From Parasediminibacterium sp046546515 (GTDB taxonomy: Bacteria; Bacteroidota; Bacteroidia; Chitinophagales; Chitinophagaceae): a stretch of DNA of 64,000 nt. Within the stretch, counting starts at the first letter, position 1. Each line of letters starts with the position of its first letter. Where the stretch lies: positions 50,142-114,141 of the forward strand of contig NZ_JBKHKJ010000017.1 in the NCBI RefSeq assembly GCF_046546515.1, given 5' to 3'. Shown here piece after piece: positions 25,388 to 34,816 of the stretch. Made by a program: the position numbers and the translations under genes. The notes under the pieces were generated by a model. The model worked only from the letters and a program-made list of their open reading frames with translations, did not search any database and was not told where the DNA came from.

Positions 25388-26923
25388 ATGGAAAAAAATT
25401 ACAAAAAGCATCTTCTCCTCCTCACAATCATTGCGGCAGCTATAAAAATAATCGTGGCATGCTTGGTAGAACTGGGCAATGACGAAGTCTATTACTGGAC
25501 TTATGCCCTTCAACCCGACTATAACCATTTCGACCATCCGCCAATGGTGGGCTTGCTCATCAGGCTTACTTCGCTGAACCTGCATTGGGCTTCGGGGTTG
25601 TCCCTCCGATTGGGTGCCATCATAGGTTGCGGCATCAGCACTTATTTCATTTTCCAAACTGGAAAGTTGATAGCCAACGAAAAAACAGCGTGGTATACTG
25701 CCTTAGTTTATAACTGCTCGGTTTATAGCGGCTTTATAGCAGGTATGTTTATTCTGCCCGATAGCCCGCAAATGCCATTTTGGACAGGTGCATTATACCT
25801 CATGGCACAGATTATTGTATTGCAAAAAGACAAGCAACTTTCTTATTGGCTGGGCTTGGGTTTAACCATTGGCCTAGCCTGCTTGTGCAAGGTACACGGC
25901 CTGTACTTGTGGGTAGGTTTTGGCTTGTTTATTCTGTTGCAGCGAATAAAATGGCTGCTCAATTGGCGGTTATACTTGGGTGTAGCTGTTACATTGCTTT
26001 GCGTTATACCAATCGTATATTGGAATGTGCAGAACGATTTTATTACTTATAAGTTCCATTCAGAAAGGGTGGAACATACCGTGGCAGAGTGGGACAACCT
26101 ATTGCAAGAAATAATTGGCGAGCTGGCCTACCAGAACCCAGTTGTGTACATACTCATCATAGTAGCTGTCATTTATTTCATCCGCAACAAAACCATCTTT
26201 CCAAAACCCATCAATGCTTGGCTATTGTGCATGGGCTTGCCCATGATTTTATTTTTTTGGGGCATCGCTTTGTTCAATGCCTCCTTGCCCCACTGGAGTG
26301 GGCCGGGTTATATACCGCTTTACTTTATAGCAGCAGCTTTTTTAGCAGCAAAAAGCAATACCGTTTACCCATTGTTTATTAAGATAGCTGGGGGCATTGT
26401 GTTGTTCGTATTGATAGGCGGCATTGCATTGGCAAGGTTTGCCCCTTTTAATGTGGGCAGCAAGCATTTGGATGACTATGGCGAATACTGCCCTACGCTA
26501 GACATTAGTGGCTGGGAAGATTTTGGGGAAGCATTTAATACGCTAGTAAAAAAGGATATTGCCACGGGCACAATGAAAAAAGATGCTCCTATTGTTGCAG
26601 CCAACTGGTTCCCAGCAGGGCATGAGCTGTTTTATGTTGCAAGGGTTACCGGGCAGCCATTGCTGGGCATTGGTAAACTAACCGAGATACACAAATTTGC
26701 CTGGCTGAACGAAACATTTAAGCCCTTGCAACTGGGCGATGATGCGTATTGCATCGTGCCTTCCAATGCCCCTTTGAAAGTGGCGGAAACATACAGCAAG
26801 TATTTTACTACCATAGAGCCGCCTACCATTATCAATCAAATTCGAGGGGGCAAAATGGTGCGGTACTTTAAAATATACCGCCTTCGGCAATGCAGGCAAT
26901 TGCCGCCACCTGTTTTGCAATAG
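25388..26923 (+). CDS. GT39/ArnT-like membrane glycosyltransferase
   Basis: The protein has about 511 residues from the ATG at 25388 and at least nine hydrophobic helices. The first loop carries ELGNDEVYYWTYAL and HFDHPPMVG, the acidic and aromatic signature of the GT-C superfamily (dolichyl-phosphate-mannose protein mannosyltransferase / ArnT group). These enzymes move a sugar from a polyprenyl phosphate donor to a protein or lipid on the outer face of the inner membrane. Donor and acceptor cannot be read from sequence. An upstream in-frame ATG at 25337 lies within the CTTTGTG repeat and is rejected. Confidence 0.85.
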   Translation: MEKNYKKHLLLLTIIAAAIKIIVACLVELGNDEVYYWTYALQPDYNHFDHPPMVGLLIRLTSLNLHWASGLSLRLGAIIGCGISTYFIFQTGKLIANEKTAWYTALVYNCSVYSGFIAGMFILPDSPQMPFWTGALYLMAQIIVLQKDKQLSYWLGLGLTIGLACLCKVHGLYLWVGFGLFILLQRIKWLLNWRLYLGVAVTLLCVIPIVYWNVQNDFITYKFHSERVEHTVAEWDNLLQEIIGELAYQNPVVYILIIVAVIYFIRNKTIFPKPINAWLLCMGLPMILFFWGIALFNASLPHWSGPGYIPLYFIAAAFLAAKSNTVYPLFIKIAGGIVLFVLIGGIALARFAPFNVGSKHLDDYGEYCPTLDISGWEDFGEAFNTLVKKDIATGTMKKDAPIVAANWFPAGHELFYVARVTGQPLLGIGKLTEIHKFAWLNETFKPLQLGDDAYCIVPSNAPLKVAETYSKYFTTIEPPTIINQIRGGKMVRYFKIYRLRQCRQLPPPVLQ

Positions 26924-26964
26924 AATGTAGCCACTAAACTACAAAATCACCAAACCCTTTTTCT

Positions 26965-27012
26965 TCTTTATCCCCTTTGTGCCCCTTTGAGTTTTTGTGC
27001 CTTAGTGGCGAA
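26965..27012. repeat. CTTTGTG-type intergenic repeat
   Basis: CCTTTGTGCCCCTTTGAG and GTGCCTTAGTGGCG lie between the convergent GT39 and rnhB genes. Confidence 0.65.
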
Positions 27013-27019
27013 AAAATAC

Positions 27020-27607
27020 TTACTCCCTCTTTCCCAAAATATTAAAACTCATCCTATGATAAGGCGTTGACCCATGTGCTGCTATTGCATCCCTATGCAC
27101 CTGCGTTCCATAGCCTTTATTTTTTTCCCAGCCGTACAATGGGTAGCTTTCGTGCAGGGTTTTCATATACGCATCCCGGTAGGTCTTGGCAAGTATGCTT
27201 GCTGCGGCAATGTTGGCATATTTGCCATCGCCCTGCACTATGCAGGTATGCTGGATAAAAGGGTAGGGTGTAAAACGGTTGCCATCTATCAGCAGCAAGC
27301 CTGGGGTAATGGTTAGCTGCGCAATTGCCAGGTGCATGGCTTTAAAAGAGGCTTTCAGGATATTGATACGGTCTATTTCTTCATTGCTTACCATAGCGAC
27401 GGCATAGCACATAGCATTAGCTTCTATATATGCTCGCAATTGATCCCTGTCTTTTTCCTTTACTTGCTTGCTGTCGTTTAGCAAAGGGTGGTAGAAATCA
27501 ACTGGTAAAATAACCGCCGCCGCAAACACCGGCCCTGCATAGCATCCCCTGCCAGCTTCATCGCACCCAGCTTCTGGTACTGTTGTTTGATAGGTATTGA
27601 TGAGCAT
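27020..27607 (-). CDS. rnhB: Ribonuclease HII
   Basis: From the ATG at 27607 the product has about 195 residues. PEAGCDEAGRGCYAGPVFAA carries the first catalytic Asp and Glu, LLNDSKQVKEKDR follows, then LLIDGN and SILAKTYRD, ending GYGTQVHRDAIAAHGSTPYHRMSF. RNase HII removes ribonucleotides and RNA primers from DNA duplexes. An upstream in-frame ATG at 27757 would add 50 residues unrelated to the family (MKWVHTRFFGWYV), so the inner start is chosen. Confidence 0.94.
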   Translation of the reverse strand: MLINTYQTTVPEAGCDEAGRGCYAGPVFAAAVILPVDFYHPLLNDSKQVKEKDRDQLRAYIEANAMCYAVAMVSNEEIDRINILKASFKAMHLAIAQLTITPGLLLIDGNRFTPYPFIQHTCIVQGDGKYANIAAASILAKTYRDAYMKTLHESYPLYGWEKNKGYGTQVHRDAIAAHGSTPYHRMSFNILGKRE

Positions 27608-28037
27608 TAGATAAAATTGTTTGGCAAATTTTGTAAACCAACCTATTAAGGTTTGAAAATATTTTGAATGCCCGTATGATAGCCATTTTTTATTTCTACA
27701 AAAAGACACATTATTTGTCACATACCATCCGAAAAATCTTGTATGCACCCATTTCAATCATATTGTTTGAGGGGTTCTATATGCAGTAATAAAAGAGTAA
27801 AGCATAAACAATTGCGGCGATTAAATCTCTAAAACACCGCCTATTTGCGGTAATATGTAAATCCATCAATTAAAGCAATGGTCAAATAAAGCAATGGTCA
27901 AATAAAACAATGGTCAAATTTTACTTGGGAAGTAAACCAATTTTCCGTAAAATTGGGGGGGGAAGTAAGGCATTTCAATGGCAGGGTATTTGGCCAAATG
28001 CAAGTTCTTGGCTTTAAGTTGCAAGACGAAACTAATG
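27608..28037. other. Non-coding spacer between rnhB and tRNA-Met
   Basis: It holds no supported gene. A 16-bp direct repeat TAAAGCAATGGTCAAA stands three times head to tail at 27871-27918 (third copy with one change). GGGGGGGG occurs at about 27955-27962. The region may carry rnhB upstream signals; no exact TAnnTTTG box was found. Confidence 0.5.
27871..27918. repeat. 16-bp tandem repeat, three copies
   Basis: TAAAGCAATGGTCAAA at 27871-27886 and 27887-27902, then TAAAACAATGGTCAAA at 27903-27918. The copies abut exactly, so this is a true tandem duplication, prone to copy-number change. Confidence 0.9.
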
Positions 28038-28111
28038 TAGCGAGGAGGAGATTTGAACTCCCGACCTTCGGGTTATGAATCCGATGCTCTAACCAACTGA
28101 GCTACCTCGCC
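28038..28111 (-). tRNA. tRNA-Met (anticodon CAT), probably elongator
   Basis: The reverse strand folds as a complete cloverleaf: acceptor GGCGAGG / CCTCGCT, TA at positions 8-9, D arm GCTC...GAGC, anticodon loop TTCATAA, T arm GGGAG-TTCAAAT-CTCCT. CAT can also be tRNA-Ile after lysidine modification; the body resembles elongator tRNA-Met, and the anticodon stem lacks the three stacked G-C pairs of initiator tRNA. CCA is not encoded. Confidence 0.92.
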
Positions 28112-28513
28112 ATGGGGTTAAGGGCGGCAAATATAGGAGGATTTATAAAAACAGCTTTCATTTTTATTTTATGCCATGAGATTGCAAAACTTATGCACAT
28201 TAAAATGGTTGGCTGAAACATCTGTTTTTCTAGTTACCCTACTTATAAACGCTTCTTTTTAAAAAGAAAATGAAGGTTGTAGTACGGATTTTTTTTGAAT
28301 TTGGGAGATAAAAATGTTAAGATAAAAATTTATTGCCAAAATTTCCTACCAAACCTTACCTTTGCCATCCTTTATTTTGGGCTAATTAGCATTTTAGGGG
28401 TTGTTTTCCTGTGCAAACAGGCTTATAATCTATTGATTGCAAGGCTTTTACAGGCTGTTAACACTTGATAAATGGTGGTTTATTTTCACAAAAAAACCGG
28501 TTTATAAAATAAT
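28112..28513. other. Upstream region and 5' leader of rpoB
   Basis: No gene lies here. A promoter sits at 28333-28364. The leader of about 140 nt includes CCTGTGCAAACAGG near 28408-28423, a short hairpin. No ribosomal protein gene (rplJ or rplL) is present. Confidence 0.6.
28333..28364 (+). promoter_or_regulatory. Promoter of rpoB
   Basis: TTG at 28333-28335, a 21-bp spacer and TACCTTTG at 28357-28364 form an exact Bacteroidota-type promoter, 149 bp before the rpoB ATG. Confidence 0.8.
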
Positions 28514-31500
28514 ATGTCAACAACTATTGTGAACAACAGGGTGAATTTTGGCAAAACTAAGCATTTGGCCGAGACTCCCGATTTATTAGACATCCAGTTA
28601 CAGTCTTTCAGGGAATTTTTCCAGTTGGAAACTACGCCAGACAAGCGTAACAATGAAGGGTTGTTCCGTGTGTTTAAAGACAACTTCCCCATTACCGACA
28701 CAAGGAACATCTTTGTATTGGAGTTCTTGGACTACTTTATTGATCCCCCACGGTATTCAATAGACGAGTGTATGGAACGTGGCCTTACTTACGCTGTGCC
28801 TTTAAAAGCCAAGCTGCGTTTGAGCTGTAACGATGAGGAACACGTGGATTTCCAGACTATTGTACAGGATGTATTTCTAGGCAACATCCCTTACATGACA
28901 CCTCGTGGCACATTTGTGGTAAATGGTGCTGAGCGTGTAGTAGTATCCCAATTGCACCGTTCACCGGGTGTGTTCTTTGGCCAATCTACCCACCCGAACG
29001 GCACTAAAATTTACTCTGCAAGGGTTATCCCTTTCAAAGGTGCCTGGATGGAGTTTGCCACAGACATTAACAATGTAATGTACGCCTACATTGACCGTAA
29101 GAAGAAATTCCCGGTTACCACCCTTTTGCGTTCTATTGGTTTTGAAACAGACAAAGACATTTTGGCTTTGTTTGGTATGGCCGATGAAGTTCCTGCAAGC
29201 AAAGCAGAACTGGAAAAACATGTAGGTAGGAAACTGGCTGCGCGTGTACTCCGCACATGGGTAGAAGATTTCGTTGATGAAGATACAGGCGAGGTAGTTT
29301 CTATTGAAAGGAATGAAATTGTAATGGAACGTGACAGCATCCTGGATATAGATGGTGTTGACACTATTATAGAAATGGAAATAAAAAGCATATTCCTTCA
29401 AAGGGAAGATGTGGGTGGAGATTATGCCATTATCTACAATACATTAAATAAAGATACTTCGAACAGTGAGTTGGAGGCGGTTCAGCACATCTATCGCCAA
29501 TTGCGTGGTGCTGATGCCCCAGATAACGAAACTGCACGTGGTATTATTGATAAATTATTCTTCAGCGACAAGCGTTACGACTTGGGCGAAGTAGGCCGTT
29601 ATAAAATAAATGGTAAACTAGGTTTGGACTATGCTTTAACTAAAAAAGTATTGACCAAACAAGATATCATTGAAATTGTAAAATACCTGGTTCGTTTAAC
29701 GAATGCCAAGGCTGAAATTGATGATATTGATCACTTGAGCAACCGTCGTGTAAGGACTGTGGGCGAGCAATTGTATGCACAGTTTGGCGTTGGTTTGGCC
29801 CGTATGGCTCGTACCATCCGTGAGCGTATGAACGTTCGTGACAATGAGGTATTTACCCCGGTAGATTTGATCAATGCACGTACACTTAGCTCTGTAATCA
29901 ATTCATTCTTCGGTACTTCTCAGTTGTCCCAGTTCTTAGATCAAACAAACCCGTTGTCAGAAATTACGCACAAACGTCGTATTTCAGCGCTAGGGCCAGG
30001 TGGTTTGAGTAGGGAAAGGGCAGGTTTTGAGGTGCGTGACGTACACTATAGCCACTACGGCCGTTTGTGTACCATTGAAACACCAGAAGGACCAAACATT
30101 GGTTTGATTTCTACTCTTTGCGTACACGCAAAAATTAACGATATGGGCTTCATCGAAACCCCATACCGTAAAGTAGAAAACGCCAAGGTAGATACTACCC
30201 AATTGTTGTACTTAAGTGCAGAAGCAGAAGAAAACGTAAAAGTAGCGCAGTCAAACTCTCCTATTGATGATGACGGCAACTTCCTTGAAGATAAAGTAGT
30301 TTCCAGGGATACTGGTGACTTCCCAATATTAGACAAGAACGAGGTTGAATATATGGATGTTGCGCCTAACCAGATTGTTGGTTTGAGTGCCTCCCTTATT
30401 CCTTTCTTAGAGCATGATGATGCCAACCGTGCCTTGATGGGTTCGAACATGCAACGCCAGGCTGTGCCGTTGGTGCGTATGGAAGTACCTATTGTTGGCA
30501 CTGGTTTGGAAGGTAAAGCTGCCCGTGATGCACGTATCCAGATACATGCAGAAGGTACAGGTGTTGTGGAGTTTGTAGATGCAAACGAAATACACGTTCG
30601 ATACGACAGGAACGATTTAGACCGTTTGGTTTCTTTCGACGAAGATTTGGTTGTTTATAAATTAACTAAATTCATTAAAACAAACCAAGCTACTTGTATC
30701 AATTTACGTCCTGCTGTAAAAAAAGGACAAAAATTGGTAAAAGGCGATTTCCTCACTGAAGGTTACGCTACAAAAGATGGCGAACTTGCTTTGGGAAGGA
30801 ACCTAGTAGTTGCGTTCATGCCTTGGAAGGGTTACAACTTTGAGGATGCCATTGTAATCAATGAAAGGGTTGCAAGGGAAGATATGTTTACTTCCGTTCA
30901 CATTGATGAATATGAACTGGAAGTTCGCGATACCAAATTAGGTGAAGAGGAGTTAACGCCTGATATACCCAATATCAGCGAAGAAGCTACTAAAGATTTG
31001 GATGAGCATGGTATCATCAGGATTGGCGCAACTATTAAAGAAGGCGACATACTGATTGGTAAAATCACGCCAAAAGGCGAAAGCGACCCTACACCCGAAG
31101 AAAAACTATTGCGTGCCATCTTTGGCGACAAAGCGGGCGATGCAAAAGATGCTTCTTTAAAAGCACCAAACGGTACTGAAGGTGTGGTGATAGATAAAAA
31201 GCTTTTCCAACGTGCAAAGAAAGACAAGAATACGAAGGTTAAGGAAAAAGCACAGTTGGAAAAAGTAGAAAAAGCACACCATGTATTGGTTGATGAGATA
31301 AGGGAAAACCTGTTGAGCAAACTGCAAACATTGCTAAAAGACAAAACATCCCAAGGCGTTACCAACAACTTTGGTGAAGTATTGATAGGCAAAGGCGCTA
31401 AATTCAATCAAAAGAATATTTCTTCAATTGAGTTTGCAAACGTTAACCCATTAAATTGGACTGGCGAAGCAGAAACAGATCATTACATCAATACTTTGTT

Positions 31501-32317
31501 GCACAACTATACCATTAAGTTCAATGAGGAGTTGGGCAGGTACAAGCGTGAAAAATTCAATATCTCTATTGGTGATGAATTGCCAGCAGGTGTGTTGAAA
31601 TTGGCCAAAGTTTACATCGCTGTAAAACGTAAGTTGAAAGTGGGTGATAAAATGGCGGGTCGCCATGGTAATAAAGGTATTGTGGCCAAAATTGTTCGCG
31701 CAGAAGACATGCCATTCATGGAAGACGGTACACCGGTTGACATTGTACTGAACCCATTGGGCGTACCAAGCCGGATGAACCTTGGGCAGATTTATGAAAC
31801 CATTTTGGGCTGGACAGGCTTGAAACTAGGCCTTAAATTCGCTACCCCAATTTTCGATGGTGCCAGCACTACGCAAATTGAAGATTTGTGCAAGCAAGCA
31901 GGTATCCCTAGGAATGGACACACATACTTGTATGATGGTGAAACAGGTTCACGTTTTGACCAAAAAGCTACTGTAGGTGTAATCTATATGATTAAACTAC
32001 ACCACATGGTGGATGATAAGATGCACGCACGTTCAATCGGGCCATACAGCTTGATTACGCAGCAACCGCTGGGTGGTAAAGCACAGTTTGGTGGACAGCG
32101 TTTTGGTGAGATGGAGGTTTGGGCACTGGAAGCTTATGGTGCATCCAACATCTTGCAGGAATTGCTGACATTGAAATCGGATGACATCATTGGCCGTGCA
32201 AAAACCTACGAAGCCATTGTGAAGGGCGAAAACATCCCTAAACCAGGTATCCCAGAATCATTCAATGTATTGGTTCATGAACTAAGGGGATTAGGCTTAG
32301 ATTTGAAATTTGAATAA
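28514..32317 (+). CDS. rpoB: DNA-directed RNA polymerase subunit beta
   Basis: The 1267-residue protein is a full-length beta subunit of the Bacteroidota type. It shows VVSQLHRSPGV, the rifampicin-region segment FGTSQLSQFLDQTNPLSE with RRISALGPGGLSRERAGFEV, VRDVHYSHYGRLCTIETPEG, KMAGRHGNKGIVAKI and a C-terminus ending LRGLGLDLKFE. It forms the catalytic core of RNA polymerase with beta prime. Normally rplKAJL precede and rpoC directly follows; here neither side has them. It has its own promoter and is closed by a strong terminator, so it appears monocistronic. The rifampicin-region residues look wild type. Confidence 0.98.
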   Translation: MSTTIVNNRVNFGKTKHLAETPDLLDIQLQSFREFFQLETTPDKRNNEGLFRVFKDNFPITDTRNIFVLEFLDYFIDPPRYSIDECMERGLTYAVPLKAKLRLSCNDEEHVDFQTIVQDVFLGNIPYMTPRGTFVVNGAERVVVSQLHRSPGVFFGQSTHPNGTKIYSARVIPFKGAWMEFATDINNVMYAYIDRKKKFPVTTLLRSIGFETDKDILALFGMADEVPASKAELEKHVGRKLAARVLRTWVEDFVDEDTGEVVSIERNEIVMERDSILDIDGVDTIIEMEIKSIFLQREDVGGDYAIIYNTLNKDTSNSELEAVQHIYRQLRGADAPDNETARGIIDKLFFSDKRYDLGEVGRYKINGKLGLDYALTKKVLTKQDIIEIVKYLVRLTNAKAEIDDIDHLSNRRVRTVGEQLYAQFGVGLARMARTIRERMNVRDNEVFTPVDLINARTLSSVINSFFGTSQLSQFLDQTNPLSEITHKRRISALGPGGLSRERAGFEVRDVHYSHYGRLCTIETPEGPNIGLISTLCVHAKINDMGFIETPYRKVENAKVDTTQLLYLSAEAEENVKVAQSNSPIDDDGNFLEDKVVSRDTGDFPILDKNEVEYMDVAPNQIVGLSASLIPFLEHDDANRALMGSNMQRQAVPLVRMEVPIVGTGLEGKAARDARIQIHAEGTGVVEFVDANEIHVRYDRNDLDRLVSFDEDLVVYKLTKFIKTNQATCINLRPAVKKGQKLVKGDFLTEGYATKDGELALGRNLVVAFMPWKGYNFEDAIVINERVAREDMFTSVHIDEYELEVRDTKLGEEELTPDIPNISEEATKDLDEHGIIRIGATIKEGDILIGKITPKGESDPTPEEKLLRAIFGDKAGDAKDASLKAPNGTEGVVIDKKLFQRAKKDKNTKVKEKAQLEKVEKAHHVLVDEIRENLLSKLQTLLKDKTSQGVTNNFGEVLIGKGAKFNQKNISSIEFANVNPLNWTGEAETDHYINTLLHNYTIKFNEELGRYKREKFNISIGDELPAGVLKLAKVYIAVKRKLKVGDKMAGRHGNKGIVAKIVRAEDMPFMEDGTPVDIVLNPLGVPSRMNLGQIYETILGWTGLKLGLKFATPIFDGASTTQIEDLCKQAGIPRNGHTYLYDGETGSRFDQKATVGVIYMIKLHHMVDDKMHARSIGPYSLITQQPLGGKAQFGGQRFGEMEVWALEAYGASNILQELLTLKSDDIIGRAKTYEAIVKGENIPKPGIPESFNVLVHELRGLGLDLKFE

Positions 32318-32336
32318 GGAACTTAGTTTAATATTG

Positions 32337-32372
32337 AAAAAGGCTCATCTGTAAACAGATGAGCCTTTTTTT
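32337..32372 (+). terminator. Strong terminator directly after rpoB
   Basis: AAAAAGGCTCATCTGT and its complement form a 16-bp stem with a 2-nt loop, followed by TTTTTTT. It sits 20 bp past the rpoB stop, so no rpoC read-through is expected. Confidence 0.93.
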
Positions 32373-32733
32373 ATGATTTTAAGTGCATTGCTTTTCCTGC
32401 TCAAAAGTAAAATAACGTTATTTTTTATTTTACTTTTTTTCACTTTAACATTCGCTAATCATTGTAATATAAAAGTAAAAGCAGGTATTTCCCTTTGGGA
32501 TTCTATTATAAAACTAACAGTGCCATCCACCTAGTTTATATGGCTTAACAACCATAAGCCTTATTTTTTGACATTGCGTGATTTTTGTTGAGGAATATTA
32601 GAACAGACATTTTTTATATTAACTACTTAATACCTATGTTGTAAGCACATGCCGCAAACGTTCACGCAGATAAAGGTACTAAGCACAGCAGTTTAGCCTA
32701 CCTTGGCAATGCTTTACCTTTTAAAAACGCTGT
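32373..32733. other. AT-rich spacer between rpoB and the sulfatase remnant
   Basis: No gene or recognised repeat was found in these 361 bp; in particular there is no trace of rpoC. Confidence 0.6.
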
Positions 32734-34289
32734 ATGAAAAAAAATGCTTGCCTGCTACTTCTCTTGCTATTGGTACCCATGCAAAAAAGCCCAATATCCT
32801 TTTTATTGCCATTGACGATTTAAAACCAGTATTGGGTTGCTATGGAAATACCCTCATTAAAACACCCAATATAGACCGCTTGGCAAAAATGGGTAATTAC
32901 TGCCAGCAAGCTGTTTGTGGCCCTACAAGGGCTAGTATCATGACAGGTAAACGGCCAGACTATACCAAGATATGGGACTTGAAAACCAAAATGCGGGATA
33001 TGAACCCAGATATTGTTACCCTGCCGCAATACCTCATTACGCAAGGTTATACCACCGTTGGCATAGGCAAGATATACCATGCTACCATTGCCGAGAAAAA
33101 TGACCAAGCCTTTTCTTGGAGCATGCCTTATATAAAAGCGAAGGATAGCGATTAGGCCAATGGTCTTGGCACAACTGCATTTGGCAGCATCAGGGGAAAT
33201 AAAAAACAGAAAGGAAGCAAAGGAGGGCGACGAAAATTCCGGTGGCAAACAAGGGCCTTCTTCCGAATGCATAAATTTGCCCGATAATGCATACGAGGAT
33301 GGGGCCAATGCCCTGCTTGCCAAGAAGAAAGGCTGATAAGCCTTTCTTCTTGGCCGTAGGCTACCACAAGCCGCACTTGCCGTTGGTGTCGCCCAAAAAA
33401 TACTGGGATCTTTACAAGCGGGAAGACATGCCTTTGGCCAAATTCCAACAACATTCAAAGAATGGGAAAGACATTGCTTATCATAATTCAAACGAATTAA
33501 GAGTCTATACAGGTATACCTGATTTTACTACTTTTTCAGATGGCTTAAATCATATTGACCTACAACGAGAAAAACAAAAGGAATTGATATATGGCTATTA
33601 TGCAGCCATTTCTTATACCGATGCACAAGTAGGCATACTACTGAATGCCCTAGATTAAATGGAGGCATTGAACAATACAATAATCGTCCTATGGGGCGAC
33701 CATGGCTGGCATCTTGGCGATAATGACCTTTGGAACAAGCATACCAATTTTGAAAACGCCACACACTCCCCAATTAATTATTGCCGCACTTGGCTTCAAG
33801 GCCGGTGCCACAAAATCCCTTACGGAACATGTAGATATTTTCCGCACAGTGTGCAACCTAGCTGGCGTGCCGCTTCCTGATAGCCTAGATGGAAAAAGCC
33901 TAGTGCCCATTATGCAAAACAAGAAAGCCATGGTATAGGATTTCTCTATTAGCCAATACCCCCGCAAGCTTAAAAAAGAGGAGCAAAAACGCCAAGGTAT
34001 TACTAACCCTAAAATAATGGGCTATTCCATCCGCACCGAGCTTTACCGTTTTGTATTATGGGCAAACAATGGCTTTACCAGCAAGGAACCCTTTACTAAC
34101 GACCGGGTTTATGCAAAAGAATTAGACGATTATAAAAAAGACCCATTAGAAACCATAAACGTAGCCGATGATACCCATTATGCAAGCTTATCTAAAGAGA
34201 TGTATGATAAAATGCTTGCTTTTTTCAAAAACAGGAAATGCTATAGGGATAAGGGCATAATATTTTATCAGCTTCTCTTTGGTTTATAG
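32734..34289 (+). pseudogene. Decayed secreted sulfatase (iduronate-2-sulfatase-like)
   Basis: The remnants cover a whole sulfatase in several frames. An ATG at 32734 begins a signal peptide (MKKNACLLLLLLLVP) that goes out of frame near 32780; another frame continues with KPNILFIAIDDLKPVLGCYG and the formylglycine motif CGPTRAS followed by IMTGKRPD. A stop at 33153-33155 and a frameshift precede KPFFLAVGYHKPHLP. A TAA at 33656-33658 interrupts ALD / MEALNNTIIVLWGDHGWHLGD. A frameshift near 33775 and a TAG at 33936-33938 follow before the C-terminal GYSIRTELYRFVLWANN. At least five lesions rule out sequencing error or recoding. Intact relatives remove sulfate from polysaccharides in the periplasm. 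Confidence 0.92.
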
Positions 34290-34290
34290 T

Positions 34291-34325
34291 AGGGTTGCCA
34301 ACTTTCAAAAGATTGGCAACCCTTA
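34291..34325. repeat. AGGGTTGCCAA palindrome, copy A
   Basis: TAGGGTTGCCAA (34291-34302) faces TTGGCAACCCTTA (34314-34325) just past the sulfatase remnant. Copy B (16-bp perfect arms) is at 36171-36213. Confidence 0.75.
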
Positions 34326-34365
34326 GCATACCCATTCGCAGCATGGGAGAATGAAAAACATTACC

Positions 34366-34373
34366 TAGCTTTG
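34366..34373 (+). promoter_or_regulatory. -7 box that fixes the start of the VOC gene
   Basis: TAGCTTTG is an exact TAnnTTTG and overlaps the first in-frame start codon at 34371. Transcription from near 34380 leaves the ATG at 34389 as the start. Confidence 0.6.
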
Positions 34374-34388
34374 GCTAAAGCATCCCAA

Positions 34389-34787
34389 ATGTCAAACACA
34401 CCCACAAAAACAGCCTTCGCCCCACTATTATATATAAGCAGCGGCATTAGCGATATACGTTTTTATACAAATGCCTTTGGTGCAGTCGAAATAATGCGAT
34501 GGAGCAATGATGATGGCAGCCTACATGCTGCCGAACTATCAATTGATGGGGTGTTGTTCCACTTACATGAAGAAAAGCCTGCTGAAGGGCATTTAGAACC
34601 CAATAAAAACAAAGGGGTTACAACTACTATTGGTTTGTTTGTGGAAGATGTAGATGCCGTAATGCAAAAAGCCGTTGCGGCGGGTGCATTTGTAGTAACT
34701 GCTGCCCAAGATTATGATTTCGGTTATCGGCAAGGTGAAATAAAAGACCCCTTTGGGCATATTTGGTGCATACAGAAAAAAATATAA
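34389..34787 (+). CDS. VOC/glyoxalase-fold (PhnB-like) protein
   Basis: The protein has about 132 residues from the ATG at 34389 and two beta-alpha-beta-beta-beta halves: FAPLLYISSGISDIRFYTNAFGA, ELSIDGVLFHLHEE, then TTTIGLFVEDVDAVMQKAVAAGA and GYRQGEIKDPFGHIWCI. This is the vicinal oxygen chelate fold of the PhnB/glyoxalase type. Family members bind a metal and range from lyases and dioxygenases to resistance proteins; the substrate here is unknown. The flavoprotein gene starts 30 bp downstream and may share its mRNA. Confidence 0.85.
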   Translation: MSNTPTKTAFAPLLYISSGISDIRFYTNAFGAVEIMRWSNDDGSLHAAELSIDGVLFHLHEEKPAEGHLEPNKNKGVTTTIGLFVEDVDAVMQKAVAAGAFVVTAAQDYDFGYRQGEIKDPFGHIWCIQKKI

Positions 34788-34816
34788 CATACTGCCCATT
34801 CGTTTACTTTGCAAGC

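Noticed and set aside
32318..32733. Possible rpoC remnant after rpoB
   Set aside because: No beta-prime motif (such as NADFDGD) can be read in any frame.
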